Shown: positions 42,750 through 52,788, counted from the first letter of the stretch. The stretch: 64,000 bases of DNA from Paludibacter sp963678465 (GCA_963678465.1 OY782858.1:3286001-3350000), one strand, 5' to 3'. Numbers and translations: made by a program. Notes: generated by a model not told the origin, from the sequence alone.

Positions 42750-43509
42750 CTTGAGCTTCGTTTAAAAAGATTTCTGAATTTTTAAGTCGTGAACTAAGAA
42801 ATTGGTAGTACACTTCGCGAACCGATTCGGTAGTTTCACCAACTTCTAATGTACTTGCCCATTCGTCAGGAATAAGATTCATGATTTCACGAATAACTTC
42901 ATCGGTAAGCAGGGCTTTACATTCAATGTCTGCAGCCTCCAGCTGATCGGCAAAAGGGAGAAGGACATGATCTTTTATAAGCGCAAAAGGAGACAAAGCA
43001 TGTTTTTCGGGATGTATCCACGAATGATGAAAATACAAGGTTGCGCCATGGTCGATCAGCCATAAGTCTTTGTGCCACATTAGCATATTGGTGTTGCGCG
43101 CTGTGCGGTCCACGTTGGTCAGAAAAGCGTCCATCCACACGATGAGCGAAGCCGTTCGTCCATCCACTTTTGTGGTCACGGGATCGTAGGTGAGCGCCCC
43201 CGACAGAAAATGCAAGCCAAGATTAAGTCCCTGACTCCCTTTAAGCAAGTCCTGAATTTCCTCATCTCCTTCACTTCGTCCGAAAGCTTCGTCGAGCTGA
43301 ACAAAAACAAGTTCCGGAATCCGAAGTTTCAGTATTTTGGCTACAACGCCACCAATCAGTTCCGAAATCAGTGCTTTAGCTCCATGGCCAGAACCCCGAA
43401 ACTTGACAACATATTTAAAACCGTCATCAGCTTCGGCCAAAGCAGGTAACGAACCTCCTTCGCGCAAAGGAGTGATATAGCGGGTGACATTTACGGTGCG
43501 TAGGTTCAT
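42727..43509 (-). CDS. HipA-like kinase-fold protein
   Basis: 260 residues with a HipA/PI3K-like kinase layout: YVVKFRGSGHGAKALISELIGG (nucleotide-binding Lys region), VDGRTASLIVWMDAFLTNVDRTARNTNMLMW (catalytic D..N region) and LWLIDHGATLYF (metal-binding D-x-G). It is far shorter than HipA toxins and lacks the HipB-type partner; instead DUF3037 follows with a 23-bp overlap. It lies 42 bp after radA on the same strand and may be co-transcribed with it. Confidence 0.85.
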   Translation of the reverse strand: MNLRTVNVTRYITPLREGGSLPALAEADDGFKYVVKFRGSGHGAKALISELIGGVVAKILKLRIPELVFVQLDEAFGRSEGDEEIQDLLKGSQGLNLGLHFLSGALTYDPVTTKVDGRTASLIVWMDAFLTNVDRTARNTNMLMWHKDLWLIDHGATLYFHHSWIHPEKHALSPFALIKDHVLLPFADQLEAADIECKALLTDEVIREIMNLIPDEWASTLEVGETTESVREVYYQFLSSRLKNSEIFLNEAQDARKTLL

Positions 43510-43551
43510 ATTTATGGTTTTTTCTTCTTCAATATTTTCGCTCTTACATTT

Positions 43552-44922
43552 TTACTTCTTAAACAACACTCTGAAAGCTTCCTCCACTTTCTTTACCATG
43601 ACTATCTCCATGTTTATTTTGCCAATATTCAGTGCTTTTACATTGAAATCGGGGATAATCATTTTAGTAAATCCAAGCTTTTCGGCTTCGAGAATGCGCT
43701 GTTCGATGCGGTTGATGGGGCGAATCTCGCCCGAGAGTCCTATTTCGCCGGCCACGCACACTTGTTTTTCGATGGCAATGTCGACGTTGGAAGACAGGAT
43801 GGCCGAGATAACTGCCAGGTCGATGGCCGGGTCGTTTACCTTGATACCTCCGGCAATGTTGAGGAAAACATCTTTTTGGGCAATTTTAAAGCCGGCGCGT
43901 TTTTCAAGCACAGCTAAAAGCATGTTTAAACGTCGCAAATCGAAACCGGTACTAGAGCGTTGTGGCATTCCGTAAGCTGCCGAGCTTACCAATGCCTGCA
44001 CTTCGATAAGGAAAGGACGTACGCCTTCGATGGCGGAGGCAATGGCCACTCCGCTCAGGCCCGAATGGTTTTGAGAGAGCAATAATTCGGATGGATTGCT
44101 TACTTCGCGCAGACCGCTTTGCTGCATTTCGAAAACGCCTAACTCGGCAGTGCTCCCGAAACGGTTTTTGATAGAGCGCAGGATACGATACATATAATGT
44201 TGATCGCCTTCGAATTGCAGTACAGTGTCGACAATATGTTCCAGCACTTTCGGACCGGCAATACTTCCTTCTTTGTTGATGTGCCCAATGAGCAGGACGG
44301 GAACACCAGAAGTTTTACAAAATTTGAGCAGATGCGAAGCACATTCGCGCACCTGCGATACCGAACCCGGCGAGGACTCAATCATTTCGGTCGAAAGCGT
44401 TTGGATAGAGTCTACAATCACTACATCAGGTTGTATGTTTTGAATGTGGACAAAAGCCTGTTCGAGTGAAGTTTCGCTTACGATATAGCAATCCGGGTTG
44501 TCGTATTTCAGACGTTCGGCACGAAGCTTCAATTGTTTCACGCTTTCTTCGCCCGAAATATAAAGGGTGCGCTTGCCTTTCATGTTCAGTACCACCTGTA
44601 GTACCAAAGTCGATTTCCCGATTCCGGGTTCGCCGCCAATCAATACCAACGAGCCTGGCACTAATCCACCACCTAATACGCGATTCAATTCGTTGCACGA
44701 TGTGTCGATGCGGGTTTCTTCCGATGTTTCAACTTCGTGTAACCGAACCGGTTTTTGCTTGGTAATTTCAAGTCCGCCCATTATTATCTTGGGGCTGGTG
44801 TCTTTGCTGATAATTTCTTCAACATAGGTATTCCATTCGCCACAGGATGGGCATTTGCCTATCCACTTGGGTGAATCGGTACCGCAATTCTGACATATGT
44901 AGACTGATTTTGTTTTGGCCAT
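43552..44922 (-). CDS. radA: DNA repair protein RadA
   Basis: RecA-related branch-migration helicase in recombination, 456 residues. Seen: N-terminal C4 zinc finger (CQNCGTDSPKWIGKCPSC), Walker A GGEPGIGKSTL, the RadA-specific SIKNRFGS motif, and the C-terminal Lon-like domain. A -7-like TATTTTTG lies at 44950-44943. Confidence 0.96.
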   Translation of the reverse strand: MAKTKSVYICQNCGTDSPKWIGKCPSCGEWNTYVEEIISKDTSPKIIMGGLEITKQKPVRLHEVETSEETRIDTSCNELNRVLGGGLVPGSLVLIGGEPGIGKSTLVLQVVLNMKGKRTLYISGEESVKQLKLRAERLKYDNPDCYIVSETSLEQAFVHIQNIQPDVVIVDSIQTLSTEMIESSPGSVSQVRECASHLLKFCKTSGVPVLLIGHINKEGSIAGPKVLEHIVDTVLQFEGDQHYMYRILRSIKNRFGSTAELGVFEMQQSGLREVSNPSELLLSQNHSGLSGVAIASAIEGVRPFLIEVQALVSSAAYGMPQRSSTGFDLRRLNMLLAVLEKRAGFKIAQKDVFLNIAGGIKVNDPAIDLAVISAILSSNVDIAIEKQVCVAGEIGLSGEIRPINRIEQRILEAEKLGFTKMIIPDFNVKALNIGKINMEIVMVKKVEEAFRVLFKK

Positions 44923-45015
44923 GATGGGTTTAATTTGCCATACAAAAATAGATAAATTTTCGGACTATACAGTTTTTGGTTTTACACTAAATCCCTTGAA
45001 AACTTATTTTGTTGT

Positions 45016-45069
45016 AAAAAAAAGCTTCCGATTCCTTTTTATGTATTTTCATATTTAGGAAGGGAAGCT
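45016..45069 (-). terminator. Terminator of the small-peptide gene
   Basis: AGCTTCC (45023-45029) pairs with GGAAGCT (45063-45069), extended by TTCCT/AGGAA (45032-45036 with 45057-45061), then eight T on the minus strand. It lies 46 bp past the stop of the 31-codon frame and faces its direction. Confidence 0.85.
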
Positions 45070-45114
45070 GTGTGAGATTTTTATATTGATTTTCGGGTTG
45101 TAAGAGGACTGTGT

Positions 45115-45210
45115 TTATGCAGTCAGCGAAATTGTGAAAAGTAAAATGAACGATAGAAACAAGGCGGTGTAAAATAATTTAAGAGAGATCTCTTTTCTCT
45201 TTTCTTTCAT
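45115..45210 (-). CDS. 31-residue single-pass membrane peptide
   Basis: ATG 45210 to TAA 45115. Charged N-terminus MKEKRKEISLK, then about 19 hydrophobic residues (LFYTALFLSFILLFTISLTA), so a one-helix membrane protein with the N-terminus inside. It is too short for standard gene finding. In its favour: it sits alone in a 467-bp space and has its own strong terminator downstream in the right direction. Function unknown; it could be a small membrane regulator, a toxin-like peptide or a leader. No antisense RNA is evident. Confidence 0.55.
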   Translation of the reverse strand: MKEKRKEISLKLFYTALFLSFILLFTISLTA

Positions 45211-45321
45211 GTTTGTAAAAATTAAAAATTCACCCTTATAACATGAAGAAAAGAAATAAGTTCAGTAGTTGATTGTGACATTTGTGTGTTATGATATTCG
45301 AATTGTTGTCAATCATTTTCG

Positions 45322-45369
45322 AATCATCAAATCATCGAATCATCAAATCATCAAATCATCGAATCATCA
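45322..45369. repeat. 8-bp tandem repeat (AATCATCA/G)
   Basis: Six perfect-length units of AATCATC followed by A or G, just beyond the MATE stop codon. Slippage-prone simple repeat with no hairpin. Confidence 0.9.
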
Positions 45370-45390
45370 AATTTTCAACTGCCCCCATCA

Positions 45391-46713
45391 TCATATCCTG
45401 TTTTCGTGCCATTTCCCTTTTTGTAAAAACCAGTAGCCCAAACCGCCAATAAATGACCAGTAAATAAATTCTGAAAACCAAACGACAGCAACGGATTGAG
45501 GGTATAGAATGGCGGTGAAATATACATACGAAATATAGAAAATCAAAGTTACCATTTCTATGTAAAATGCCGTTTTTGCGCTTCCGGTGCCCGATACTGC
45601 ATTGACAACAACGTTGGCGACAGCATAAAATATGACGGCTATCGATACTACTCTTATCACAGGAACTGAGGCCAGTATCAGCGAGTCATCGTCCGTGTAA
45701 ATATGAGCAAAAAGTTCAGGAAAAATAAAAGTGAAAATGATCAAAGGTGCTACAAATAAGATGGCAATTCGTATGATCTTGTTGACGGTACTCATCACCT
45801 CTTCTTTGAGTCCGGAGCCTATCATGTTGCTTACCAGTGTCCCTGCTGTAGTCGAAAGGGCTGATGCCGGAATCATCAATAAGATGTACATGCTTCTACC
45901 GATATTGGTTACAGCCAATGGGCGTTCGCCCATACGTTCGATAAAAATAAAGAATAAAAACCATGTGGAAATAGAAATCAGAAACTGAAACATAATGAAA
46001 ATGGACAGGTTCAGAATCTGTCCTACCGTTTTGAAGTCGACGCGCAGGCTGCTGAACAACCCGTATTTTTTCATATCAGTATAAATGAATGTATGGAGGA
46101 TAAGGTAACCAAGCGTAGCTGCTTCGGCGATCACCGATGCTATGGCTGCTCCTGCAATTCCCAATTCAGGGAAACCAAACTTTCCGAAAATGAGCAGATA
46201 ATCGAATATAATATTGGTGAGTGCGGTAATAATGGCCGAAGTGGTGAGGATGCGGGTGTCGGTTATTCCTACGTAAAAGCTTCGGAAAACTACATTGAGA
46301 AAAATGAAAAAGTAGCCATAAATACGCCAGTCGAGGTATTCTATGGTGGCCGCATAAATCTGGTCGGAACTCACCAACAATTTCATTAAATGTGGTATGC
46401 CGAGTGCAGATACCACAAATAAAAAGAGTGCAAACGTTCCATTGAAAATGAGGCTATTGTTGAAGATCGGACCGATTTGCTTGTAGTTTGCTTCGCCATT
46501 TCGGCGTCCGATAAGGATTTGAGCGCCCTGACTAAAGCCAAACCCTACCATATATATAGCAAAATAAAATACGCCTGCAATGGCTGAAGCGCCTAAAGCC
46601 ACTTCACTTACCCGACCCAGAAAAGCTGTGTCGGTGACGTTGATAATGTTTTGAGCCAGAAGGGTCAGAATAATCGGATAAGTTATGTTAAGGATGTTTT
46701 TGGTTGAGTTCAC
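45391..46713 (-). CDS. MATE-family multidrug exporter
   Basis: Twelve-helix Na+- or H+-driven exporter of the MATE (MatE) family, 440 residues from the chosen start. Seen: NVTDTAFLGRVSEVALGASAIAG and the paired MatE halves, with the second repeat around SNMIGSGLKEEVMSTV. The longest open frame begins at 46917, but it contains a -7 box (TACCTTTG, 46775-46768), and its first 68 residues are not membrane-like. I therefore start at GTG 46713 (VNSTKNILNITYP). Divergent from the alpha-2-macroglobulin gene. Confidence 0.88.
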   Translation of the reverse strand: MNSTKNILNITYPIILTLLAQNIINVTDTAFLGRVSEVALGASAIAGVFYFAIYMVGFGFSQGAQILIGRRNGEANYKQIGPIFNNSLIFNGTFALFLFVVSALGIPHLMKLLVSSDQIYAATIEYLDWRIYGYFFIFLNVVFRSFYVGITDTRILTTSAIITALTNIIFDYLLIFGKFGFPELGIAGAAIASVIAEAATLGYLILHTFIYTDMKKYGLFSSLRVDFKTVGQILNLSIFIMFQFLISISTWFLFFIFIERMGERPLAVTNIGRSMYILLMIPASALSTTAGTLVSNMIGSGLKEEVMSTVNKIIRIAILFVAPLIIFTFIFPELFAHIYTDDDSLILASVPVIRVVSIAVIFYAVANVVVNAVSGTGSAKTAFYIEMVTLIFYISYVYFTAILYPQSVAVVWFSEFIYWSFIGGLGYWFLQKGKWHENRI

Positions 46714-46740
46714 AAGTGCAAGATTTGATGAATGTAATGT

Positions 46741-46775
46741 AACATCAGAAAATGTGATGTTGTTTTGCAAAGGTA
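46741..46775 (-). promoter_or_regulatory. MATE gene -7 element and adjoining inverted repeat
   Basis: TACCTTTG (46775-46768) on the minus strand and, just downstream across the expected start site, the dyad AACATCA-N7-TGATGTT (46741-46761). The dyad could be an operator or a 5' hairpin in the exporter mRNA. Confidence 0.5.
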
Positions 46776-46887
46776 AGAAAGATTTTTTCGTTATTAAAAT
46801 TACTATTTGCGCTGTTTGGATGAAGGAACAAGGTATTTCCTTCGCAACTAAAACGATTGTAGGTTCAGTTATTTCCCGAATTGGTAT

Positions 46888-46895
46888 TATATTTG
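46888..46895 (+). promoter_or_regulatory. -7 element of the alpha-2-macroglobulin gene
   Basis: TATATTTG, 34 bp before ATG 46930; weak or no -33. Confidence 0.45.
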
Positions 46896-46929
46896 TAAAA
46901 TCTAAACGAATCCACAAAAACTCATCTGT

Positions 46930-49900
46930 ATGAAAAAGATACTTTTCATTTCTTTAATAACACTTATTATCGTTTCGGGCATGCTGCTGGCTCAGGTAAA
47001 CAATAAAATCACAATAGATAATCGTTGGAAAACGGTTGAAGAACTGGCTGAAAAACAATTGCCTGAATCAGCGCTCAAAGAAGTGAACGAAATACTTGCG
47101 CAGGCTCAGAAAGAAAAAAACAGCGGACAAATTATCAAAGCGATGCTGTACAAAATGCGTTTTACGCTGGACAAAGCACCTGACAAAGCGCCTGAGCTTA
47201 TTCATGAATTTGAAATGTTTGCCGAAAAAAGTACCGACCCGGCCGAAAAAGCTTTGTTGTACTCGATGACGGCCGAATTGTATGCCCGGCACTACCAAAA
47301 CAACAGCTGGACCATTAACCGTCGTACTCAAATCGCCGGTTTTGTGCCTAATGAGATAAAGGAATGGTCGAAAAATATCTATTTTGATAAAATTAGCGCT
47401 TTGCTGGATCGCTCGCTCGAAAATATAGAAGTGTTGCAAAAAACCGATGTGCTTCAATTCGATGTGCTGATCGAAAAAGGTGAAGATAGTCGTACGCTAC
47501 AACCAACGCTCTTCGATTTTCTGGCTCATCGGAAAATTGAGATGCTAACCGGAATTACTGAAGCTATCGATCTGAAAAATCCTTTACATTCGGATCGTTA
47601 TTTTGTTCCGTTCACTGATTTTGTTGCGTTGAGGTTAGATACAATATATAGTGTGTCCATCGAAAATCAGGTGTTGAAAACTTATCAGCAACTGATTGCT
47701 TTTCATATGAAAGATAAAAATGAGGCAGCTTTGCTTGATGTGGATTTATCCAGATTGGAATATGTAAAAGATGTTTCGGGTGAGACAGAAGCTTATCTGA
47801 ATGCCCTTGAGGTATTGGAAAATAAATATGCTAAAAATGAGATTGTTGTAGAAGTGTTGTCGGAAAAAGCAAACTATTATTTGCAAAAAAGTTACGAGTC
47901 GGGCGAAAACGGAATTTTCAGAAAAAAAGCTTACGATGTTTGCACTGATGGCATCAAGCGTTTCCCTGAATACAAACGCATCGATTTGCTGAAGAACCTG
48001 CAAAAAACGATTACGCAAAAAAGCCTGAATGTGAGTCATAACGAAGTATCGAAACCGGCTTCCACTCTTTCACTCAACATAAATTCGGCCAATATCAATG
48101 CTGTTCAAATTAATATTTATCGCATCAATGCTACAGCTTTGGAGTATTTTACTTTTAAACAAAATAACCGGAGAGAAAATGAAGCTTTTTCAAAACGAAG
48201 TCTGCTCGAAACCCGAGAACTGAAGCTTAAAAAAGATCCGAATTTTGGTGTAACCGATACGGTTTATACTATAAAATCAGGTGATTATGGCATTTACGAA
48301 GTGAGCATCAATGTAAAAGGTGAGACGGATAAAGATAAAATATCGAACACGGTTTTCGTTGTTTCCGATTTTGGTTTTATCCAACGTTCGAATGTTCCGA
48401 ATTTGCAACATCTGTATGTACTCGACCGCCAGAGCGGATTACCACAGGCGGGGGTTCAGGTCAGCGCCTACGAGCCAAAATGGAAGGACAATGGTTATAA
48501 ATATGAATTAAAAAAACAAACAAAATCAGATAGTGAGGGATTAAGTGCTATTCCTTTTACTACCAATTTTTATGAAATGCAAGTGTTTTTCGAACGAGGC
48601 AAAGATAAATACTTTTCATCGGCATCGTATGCTAATTTTTACAATAGAATTTCTTCGAACAGTGAAAAAGTACAACTCAGTTTGTTGACCGATCGCTCGT
48701 TGTATCGCCCGGGACAAACCGTATATTTTAAAGGAATCGCTTACTATGCCAGTAAAAACCGTAACGAAGTGGATAAATCATCTGCCTATGAAGTTGTTCT
48801 TTACGATGCAAATCATCAAAAGATAAGTTCAAAGTCGTTTAAAACCAGCGAATTTGGTTCGTTTGCCGGTGAGTTTGTATTGCCCGAAGGTGGATTGAAT
48901 GGCGCGTATCGTCTCGAATCCAAAGGTTTTTCGCAAACTATTTATGTGGAAGAATACAAACGTCCGACCTTTGAAGTGAAGATTGAAAAACCGAAGGCTG
49001 AAATCCGTTTCGGCGACAAAGTAACTCTTACCGGTAATGTGAAAGCCTATGCCGGATACAATGTGCCCGATGCAGAAGTAAAATATACAGTGACACGCGT
49101 AACCCACCGCTATTGTTGGTGGTGGAACGAACCATCGACAGTGGTGGCCAGCGGAACAGTAAAAACCGATGCAGAGGGAAAATTTGAAACGACATTTGTA
49201 CCGGAGAAATCGAAAAATGCACCGAATATTTGGCGTGGTAACTTTTATACCTATACAGTTTCGGCGGATGTAACAGATGGCAAAGGTGAGACACAGCAAG
49301 GTGAGCAATCGCTTTCGGTGGGAGATAGATCCTTGTTTATAATTGCCGATGTGGCGAATAAAATTGACAAAAATGCTTCCACCAAAATAGAAATATATGC
49401 TGAAACATTGAATGGTGAAAAAGTGGATGCGGTGATTGACTATGAAGTATATCGCTTGGTTGAATCAGCTGAATATGCAGAGGAGAAAGATGAAAAAACA
49501 GAATTGAAAACTGCTGAAAAAGTTGCTTCGGGTCAATACAAAACTTCGGATAAATCATTGTTCATCGAAATGAAAAAATGGAAATCGGCGGAATATAAAT
49601 TGGTGTTGAAAACCAAAGATGCTTTTGGCGCTGAGGTGAAAACCGAGCAGGTTTTTGTGTTGTACGACAATAATGATAAACGCCCGCCTGTAAAATCCTA
49701 CGTTTGGATGCTAACGCCTAAAACCACTTGTGCGGTAGGCGAAAAAGCGGAGATTCGTTTCGGAACATCTACAAAAAACACGGCAGTGTTGTACGAAATT
49801 ATGCAGGGAAACAAAGTGTTGGAAAGCAAATGGATCAGGTTCAACGATGAGATAAAGACTTTCGAAATTCCGTTTAAAGCTGAATATGGAGCAGGCGTTA

Positions 49901-52788
49901 CGGTGCTGTTTAGTTTTATGAAGGACGAACAATTCTTTACACAGCAGGTACAGATCACCCGCAAAGTGGAAGAAAAAAAACTGACTCCGACGCTGAGCGT
50001 TTTCCGCGATAAATTGCAACCCGGCGAAAAAGCGGAGTGGACGGTGACAATCCCTGAAACAGCGAAAGATAAAAAAGCCGCCGAACTTTTGGTAGGCATG
50101 TACGATGCTTCGTTGGATGCCATTCGTCCGCACAGTTGGAATTTTAATCCATTTTTTCAGGAAGGAATTTTATATTCAGTGCCTTGGATGGCGAATAATT
50201 TAAGCCAAAGCAATGCTTATGTGCATTTCAATGCTGAAATAAAAGATGTTTATGATTATCGTTTTGATAATCTGAATTGGTTTGGACTGGAACTATCACA
50301 GGGATATGGTGGTATTCGTATCAGAGGAGCAAGGTCAAAAGGTGTTCAGGTTGAAGAAGATAATATTGTTTTTTCGATGGTTGAAAGCGCCGGTATGAAA
50401 AAAGAAATGGCTGCTCCGGTGGTTATGGAAGAAGTTGCTGAGGATGTTCAGACCGAATCAAAAAGCTCAGCTGATGTAAAAGTCCGTACCAATTTCAACG
50501 AAACTGCTTTTTTCTATCCGCAATTGAAAACTGATGCGCAGGGCAATGTGACATTCTCGTTTACTGCTCCCGAAAGTCTGACGCGCTGGAATGTGAAAAT
50601 GCTGGCACATACGGCTGATTTGTATTTTGGTCGGGCCGAAACACAGGTGCTTACTCAAAAAGAACTTATGGTGCAAATGAACCTGCCACGTTTTGTGCGT
50701 CGTTCGGATCGGTTAGTATTGACTGCCAGTGTGGTCAATCTCACAGAAAAAGAATTGAAAGCTGATGTTGTTTTTGAATTAATTGACCCGGCCACCGAAA
50801 AAGTTATAAAACTGAAAGACAATAAAGCTAAATCAGTTGCATTGGCTCCGGCACAGTCCAAAGCTGTGGAATGGGAAGTGAACGAATTTGCGGCTTACGA
50901 ACTTGTGATTTGTAAAATAGTTGCCCGTGCAGGAAACTTCAGTGATGGAGAACAGAAATATCTACCTGTTTTGCCTGATAAAATAATGGTCACCGAAAGT
51001 ATGCCACTTACCATTCGCGGGAACGAAACGCGCATTTTCAATTTCCATAGTTTATTGAAAAATGCTTCGAAGGTGGAGAGCAAAAATCTGGCTGTTGAAT
51101 TTTCGTCCAATCCTGCCTGGTACGCTGTGCAGGCTTTGCCAACGCTTTCGGCTCCCGAAAACGAAAATGCAATGGATTATTTTACGGCTTATTATGCAAA
51201 TACTTTAGCCGCATTTATTGCCAATGCCAATCCGAAAATTGCAAAAGTTTTCGATCAGTGGAAAAATGCCAAAGGCAGCAGGGAAGTATTATTATCGAAC
51301 TTGCAGAAAAATGCCGAATTGAAAAATATGTTGTTGGAAGAAACGCCATGGGTAATGGCTGCAAAGGACGAAACCGAACAAAAAAGGCAAATTGCCCTGC
51401 TCTTCGATCTGAACATGCAGAAAAATCAGGGACAACAGTACCTTGATAAATTATTGAAACTGCAATCGGCGAACGGAGGATTTGCATGGTTTGCCGGCAT
51501 GCCCGATAGTCGTTATATTACGCAGGAGATTTTGCTGAATTTAGCCCGGATCAACAGAATGACAGGACAAAAGACAACGGCTGTAAATCAACAAACAGCC
51601 ATTAATAAAGCGTTGTATTATTTGGATATGGAAATTTCGAAAGATTTTGCCGAACTGAAAAAACACAATAAAAACTATCAGAAAGAACAATGTGTTGCCG
51701 ATGCGCAATTGTTTTACCTGCATTTGCGCTCCGAATATCCGGAGGTTCCGGTACATGTTTCGGCGCAGGAAGCCCTGAAGTATTATACTGCTCAATCCGA
51801 AAAGTACTGGACCAACTTCACGCTCTATGGCAAAGCCATGATGGCAATGGTGGCCAACCGTAATGGCAAAATAAAAGTAGCCAGCGAAATTCTGAAATCG
51901 CTGAAAGAAAATGCAATGAAAACCGACGAAACGGGCATGTATTGGGCTAAAAATACGTCGGGCTATTTCTGGAACGAACGCCCGATTGCTGTGCAGGCTG
52001 CTATGATAGAAGCTTTTGCCGAGGTAAGTAAAAATACTGCCGAAGTGGATGAAATGAAGATATGGTTGTTGAAACAGAAACAAACCCAACGTTGGGATTC
52101 ACCTTCAGCCACTGTAAATGCCATTTATGCATTGCTTTTGCAGGGGAACGATTGGTTGGGAGACGATGGAAATGTGAGCATTAAAGTTGGTAGCAAAACG
52201 CTTCAACCCGTATCGACAGAAGCTGGCACAGGATATTTTAAAGAAACTATTCCTGTGGACGAAATAAAAGCGAATATGGGCAAAGTTACAGTTGCAAAAG
52301 CGGACAAAAGTATTGGCTGGGGAGCTATGTACTGGCAATATTATCAGGAGTTAGATAAAATTCAGGGACAAAGTGGCGCATTGAAAGTGAGTAAAAAACT
52401 GTTTGTAATGAATGGCACTACTATGCTTCCGATTGAAAAGGCAGAACTTAAAAAAGGCGATAAAGTAATCACCCGGTTGGTAGTTACTACCGATCGTAAC
52501 CTTGAGTTTGTCGCACTGAAAGATTTGCGTGCAGCTTGTTTCGAACCTGTTGATCAACGTTCGGGTAGTCGTTGGAAAGAAAGTGTTTGCTATTATCAAA
52601 CCGCCAAGGATGCTTCAACGCAGTTCTTCTTCGCTTATTTGCCAAAAGGAACTTATGTATTCGAATACGAATTGTGGGTGAATAATGCCGGTGCTTATAC
52701 GAGCGGAATTGCCACTATTCAGTGCCAATATGCACCTGAATTTGTGAGTCATACCGGTGGCGAGAAAATATTGATTAAAAACAACTAA
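46930..52788 (+). CDS. Bacterial alpha-2-macroglobulin family protein
   Basis: 1952 residues, the largest gene here. Signal peptide (about 1-21, ending in LLAQ), an N-terminal helical part, then macroglobulin domains with the MG2-type SLLTDRSLYRPGQTVYFKGI (near 590), the bait-like low-complexity segment rich in E, A, V and M (about 1155-1180), and the hallmark NFNETAFFYPQLKTDAQGNV..FTAPESLTRWNV. The C-terminal helical toroid follows. I do not find the CxEQ thioester: the expected place reads SAPENENAMDYF. Known relatives guard the periplasm against proteases; without the thioester it must act by non-covalent capture or another role. Downstream, TauE/SafE starts 45 bp later. Confidence 0.9.
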   Translation: MKKILFISLITLIIVSGMLLAQVNNKITIDNRWKTVEELAEKQLPESALKEVNEILAQAQKEKNSGQIIKAMLYKMRFTLDKAPDKAPELIHEFEMFAEKSTDPAEKALLYSMTAELYARHYQNNSWTINRRTQIAGFVPNEIKEWSKNIYFDKISALLDRSLENIEVLQKTDVLQFDVLIEKGEDSRTLQPTLFDFLAHRKIEMLTGITEAIDLKNPLHSDRYFVPFTDFVALRLDTIYSVSIENQVLKTYQQLIAFHMKDKNEAALLDVDLSRLEYVKDVSGETEAYLNALEVLENKYAKNEIVVEVLSEKANYYLQKSYESGENGIFRKKAYDVCTDGIKRFPEYKRIDLLKNLQKTITQKSLNVSHNEVSKPASTLSLNINSANINAVQINIYRINATALEYFTFKQNNRRENEAFSKRSLLETRELKLKKDPNFGVTDTVYTIKSGDYGIYEVSINVKGETDKDKISNTVFVVSDFGFIQRSNVPNLQHLYVLDRQSGLPQAGVQVSAYEPKWKDNGYKYELKKQTKSDSEGLSAIPFTTNFYEMQVFFERGKDKYFSSASYANFYNRISSNSEKVQLSLLTDRSLYRPGQTVYFKGIAYYASKNRNEVDKSSAYEVVLYDANHQKISSKSFKTSEFGSFAGEFVLPEGGLNGAYRLESKGFSQTIYVEEYKRPTFEVKIEKPKAEIRFGDKVTLTGNVKAYAGYNVPDAEVKYTVTRVTHRYCWWWNEPSTVVASGTVKTDAEGKFETTFVPEKSKNAPNIWRGNFYTYTVSADVTDGKGETQQGEQSLSVGDRSLFIIADVANKIDKNASTKIEIYAETLNGEKVDAVIDYEVYRLVESAEYAEEKDEKTELKTAEKVASGQYKTSDKSLFIEMKKWKSAEYKLVLKTKDAFGAEVKTEQVFVLYDNNDKRPPVKSYVWMLTPKTTCAVGEKAEIRFGTSTKNTAVLYEIMQGNKVLESKWIRFNDEIKTFEIPFKAEYGAGVTVLFSFMKDEQFFTQQVQITRKVEEKKLTPTLSVFRDKLQPGEKAEWTVTIPETAKDKKAAELLVGMYDASLDAIRPHSWNFNPFFQEGILYSVPWMANNLSQSNAYVHFNAEIKDVYDYRFDNLNWFGLELSQGYGGIRIRGARSKGVQVEEDNIVFSMVESAGMKKEMAAPVVMEEVAEDVQTESKSSADVKVRTNFNETAFFYPQLKTDAQGNVTFSFTAPESLTRWNVKMLAHTADLYFGRAETQVLTQKELMVQMNLPRFVRRSDRLVLTASVVNLTEKELKADVVFELIDPATEKVIKLKDNKAKSVALAPAQSKAVEWEVNEFAAYELVICKIVARAGNFSDGEQKYLPVLPDKIMVTESMPLTIRGNETRIFNFHSLLKNASKVESKNLAVEFSSNPAWYAVQALPTLSAPENENAMDYFTAYYANTLAAFIANANPKIAKVFDQWKNAKGSREVLLSNLQKNAELKNMLLEETPWVMAAKDETEQKRQIALLFDLNMQKNQGQQYLDKLLKLQSANGGFAWFAGMPDSRYITQEILLNLARINRMTGQKTTAVNQQTAINKALYYLDMEISKDFAELKKHNKNYQKEQCVADAQLFYLHLRSEYPEVPVHVSAQEALKYYTAQSEKYWTNFTLYGKAMMAMVANRNGKIKVASEILKSLKENAMKTDETGMYWAKNTSGYFWNERPIAVQAAMIEAFAEVSKNTAEVDEMKIWLLKQKQTQRWDSPSATVNAIYALLLQGNDWLGDDGNVSIKVGSKTLQPVSTEAGTGYFKETIPVDEIKANMGKVTVAKADKSIGWGAMYWQYYQELDKIQGQSGALKVSKKLFVMNGTTMLPIEKAELKKGDKVITRLVVTTDRNLEFVALKDLRAACFEPVDQRSGSRWKESVCYYQTAKDASTQFFFAYLPKGTYVFEYELWVNNAGAYTSGIATIQCQYAPEFVSHTGGEKILIKNN

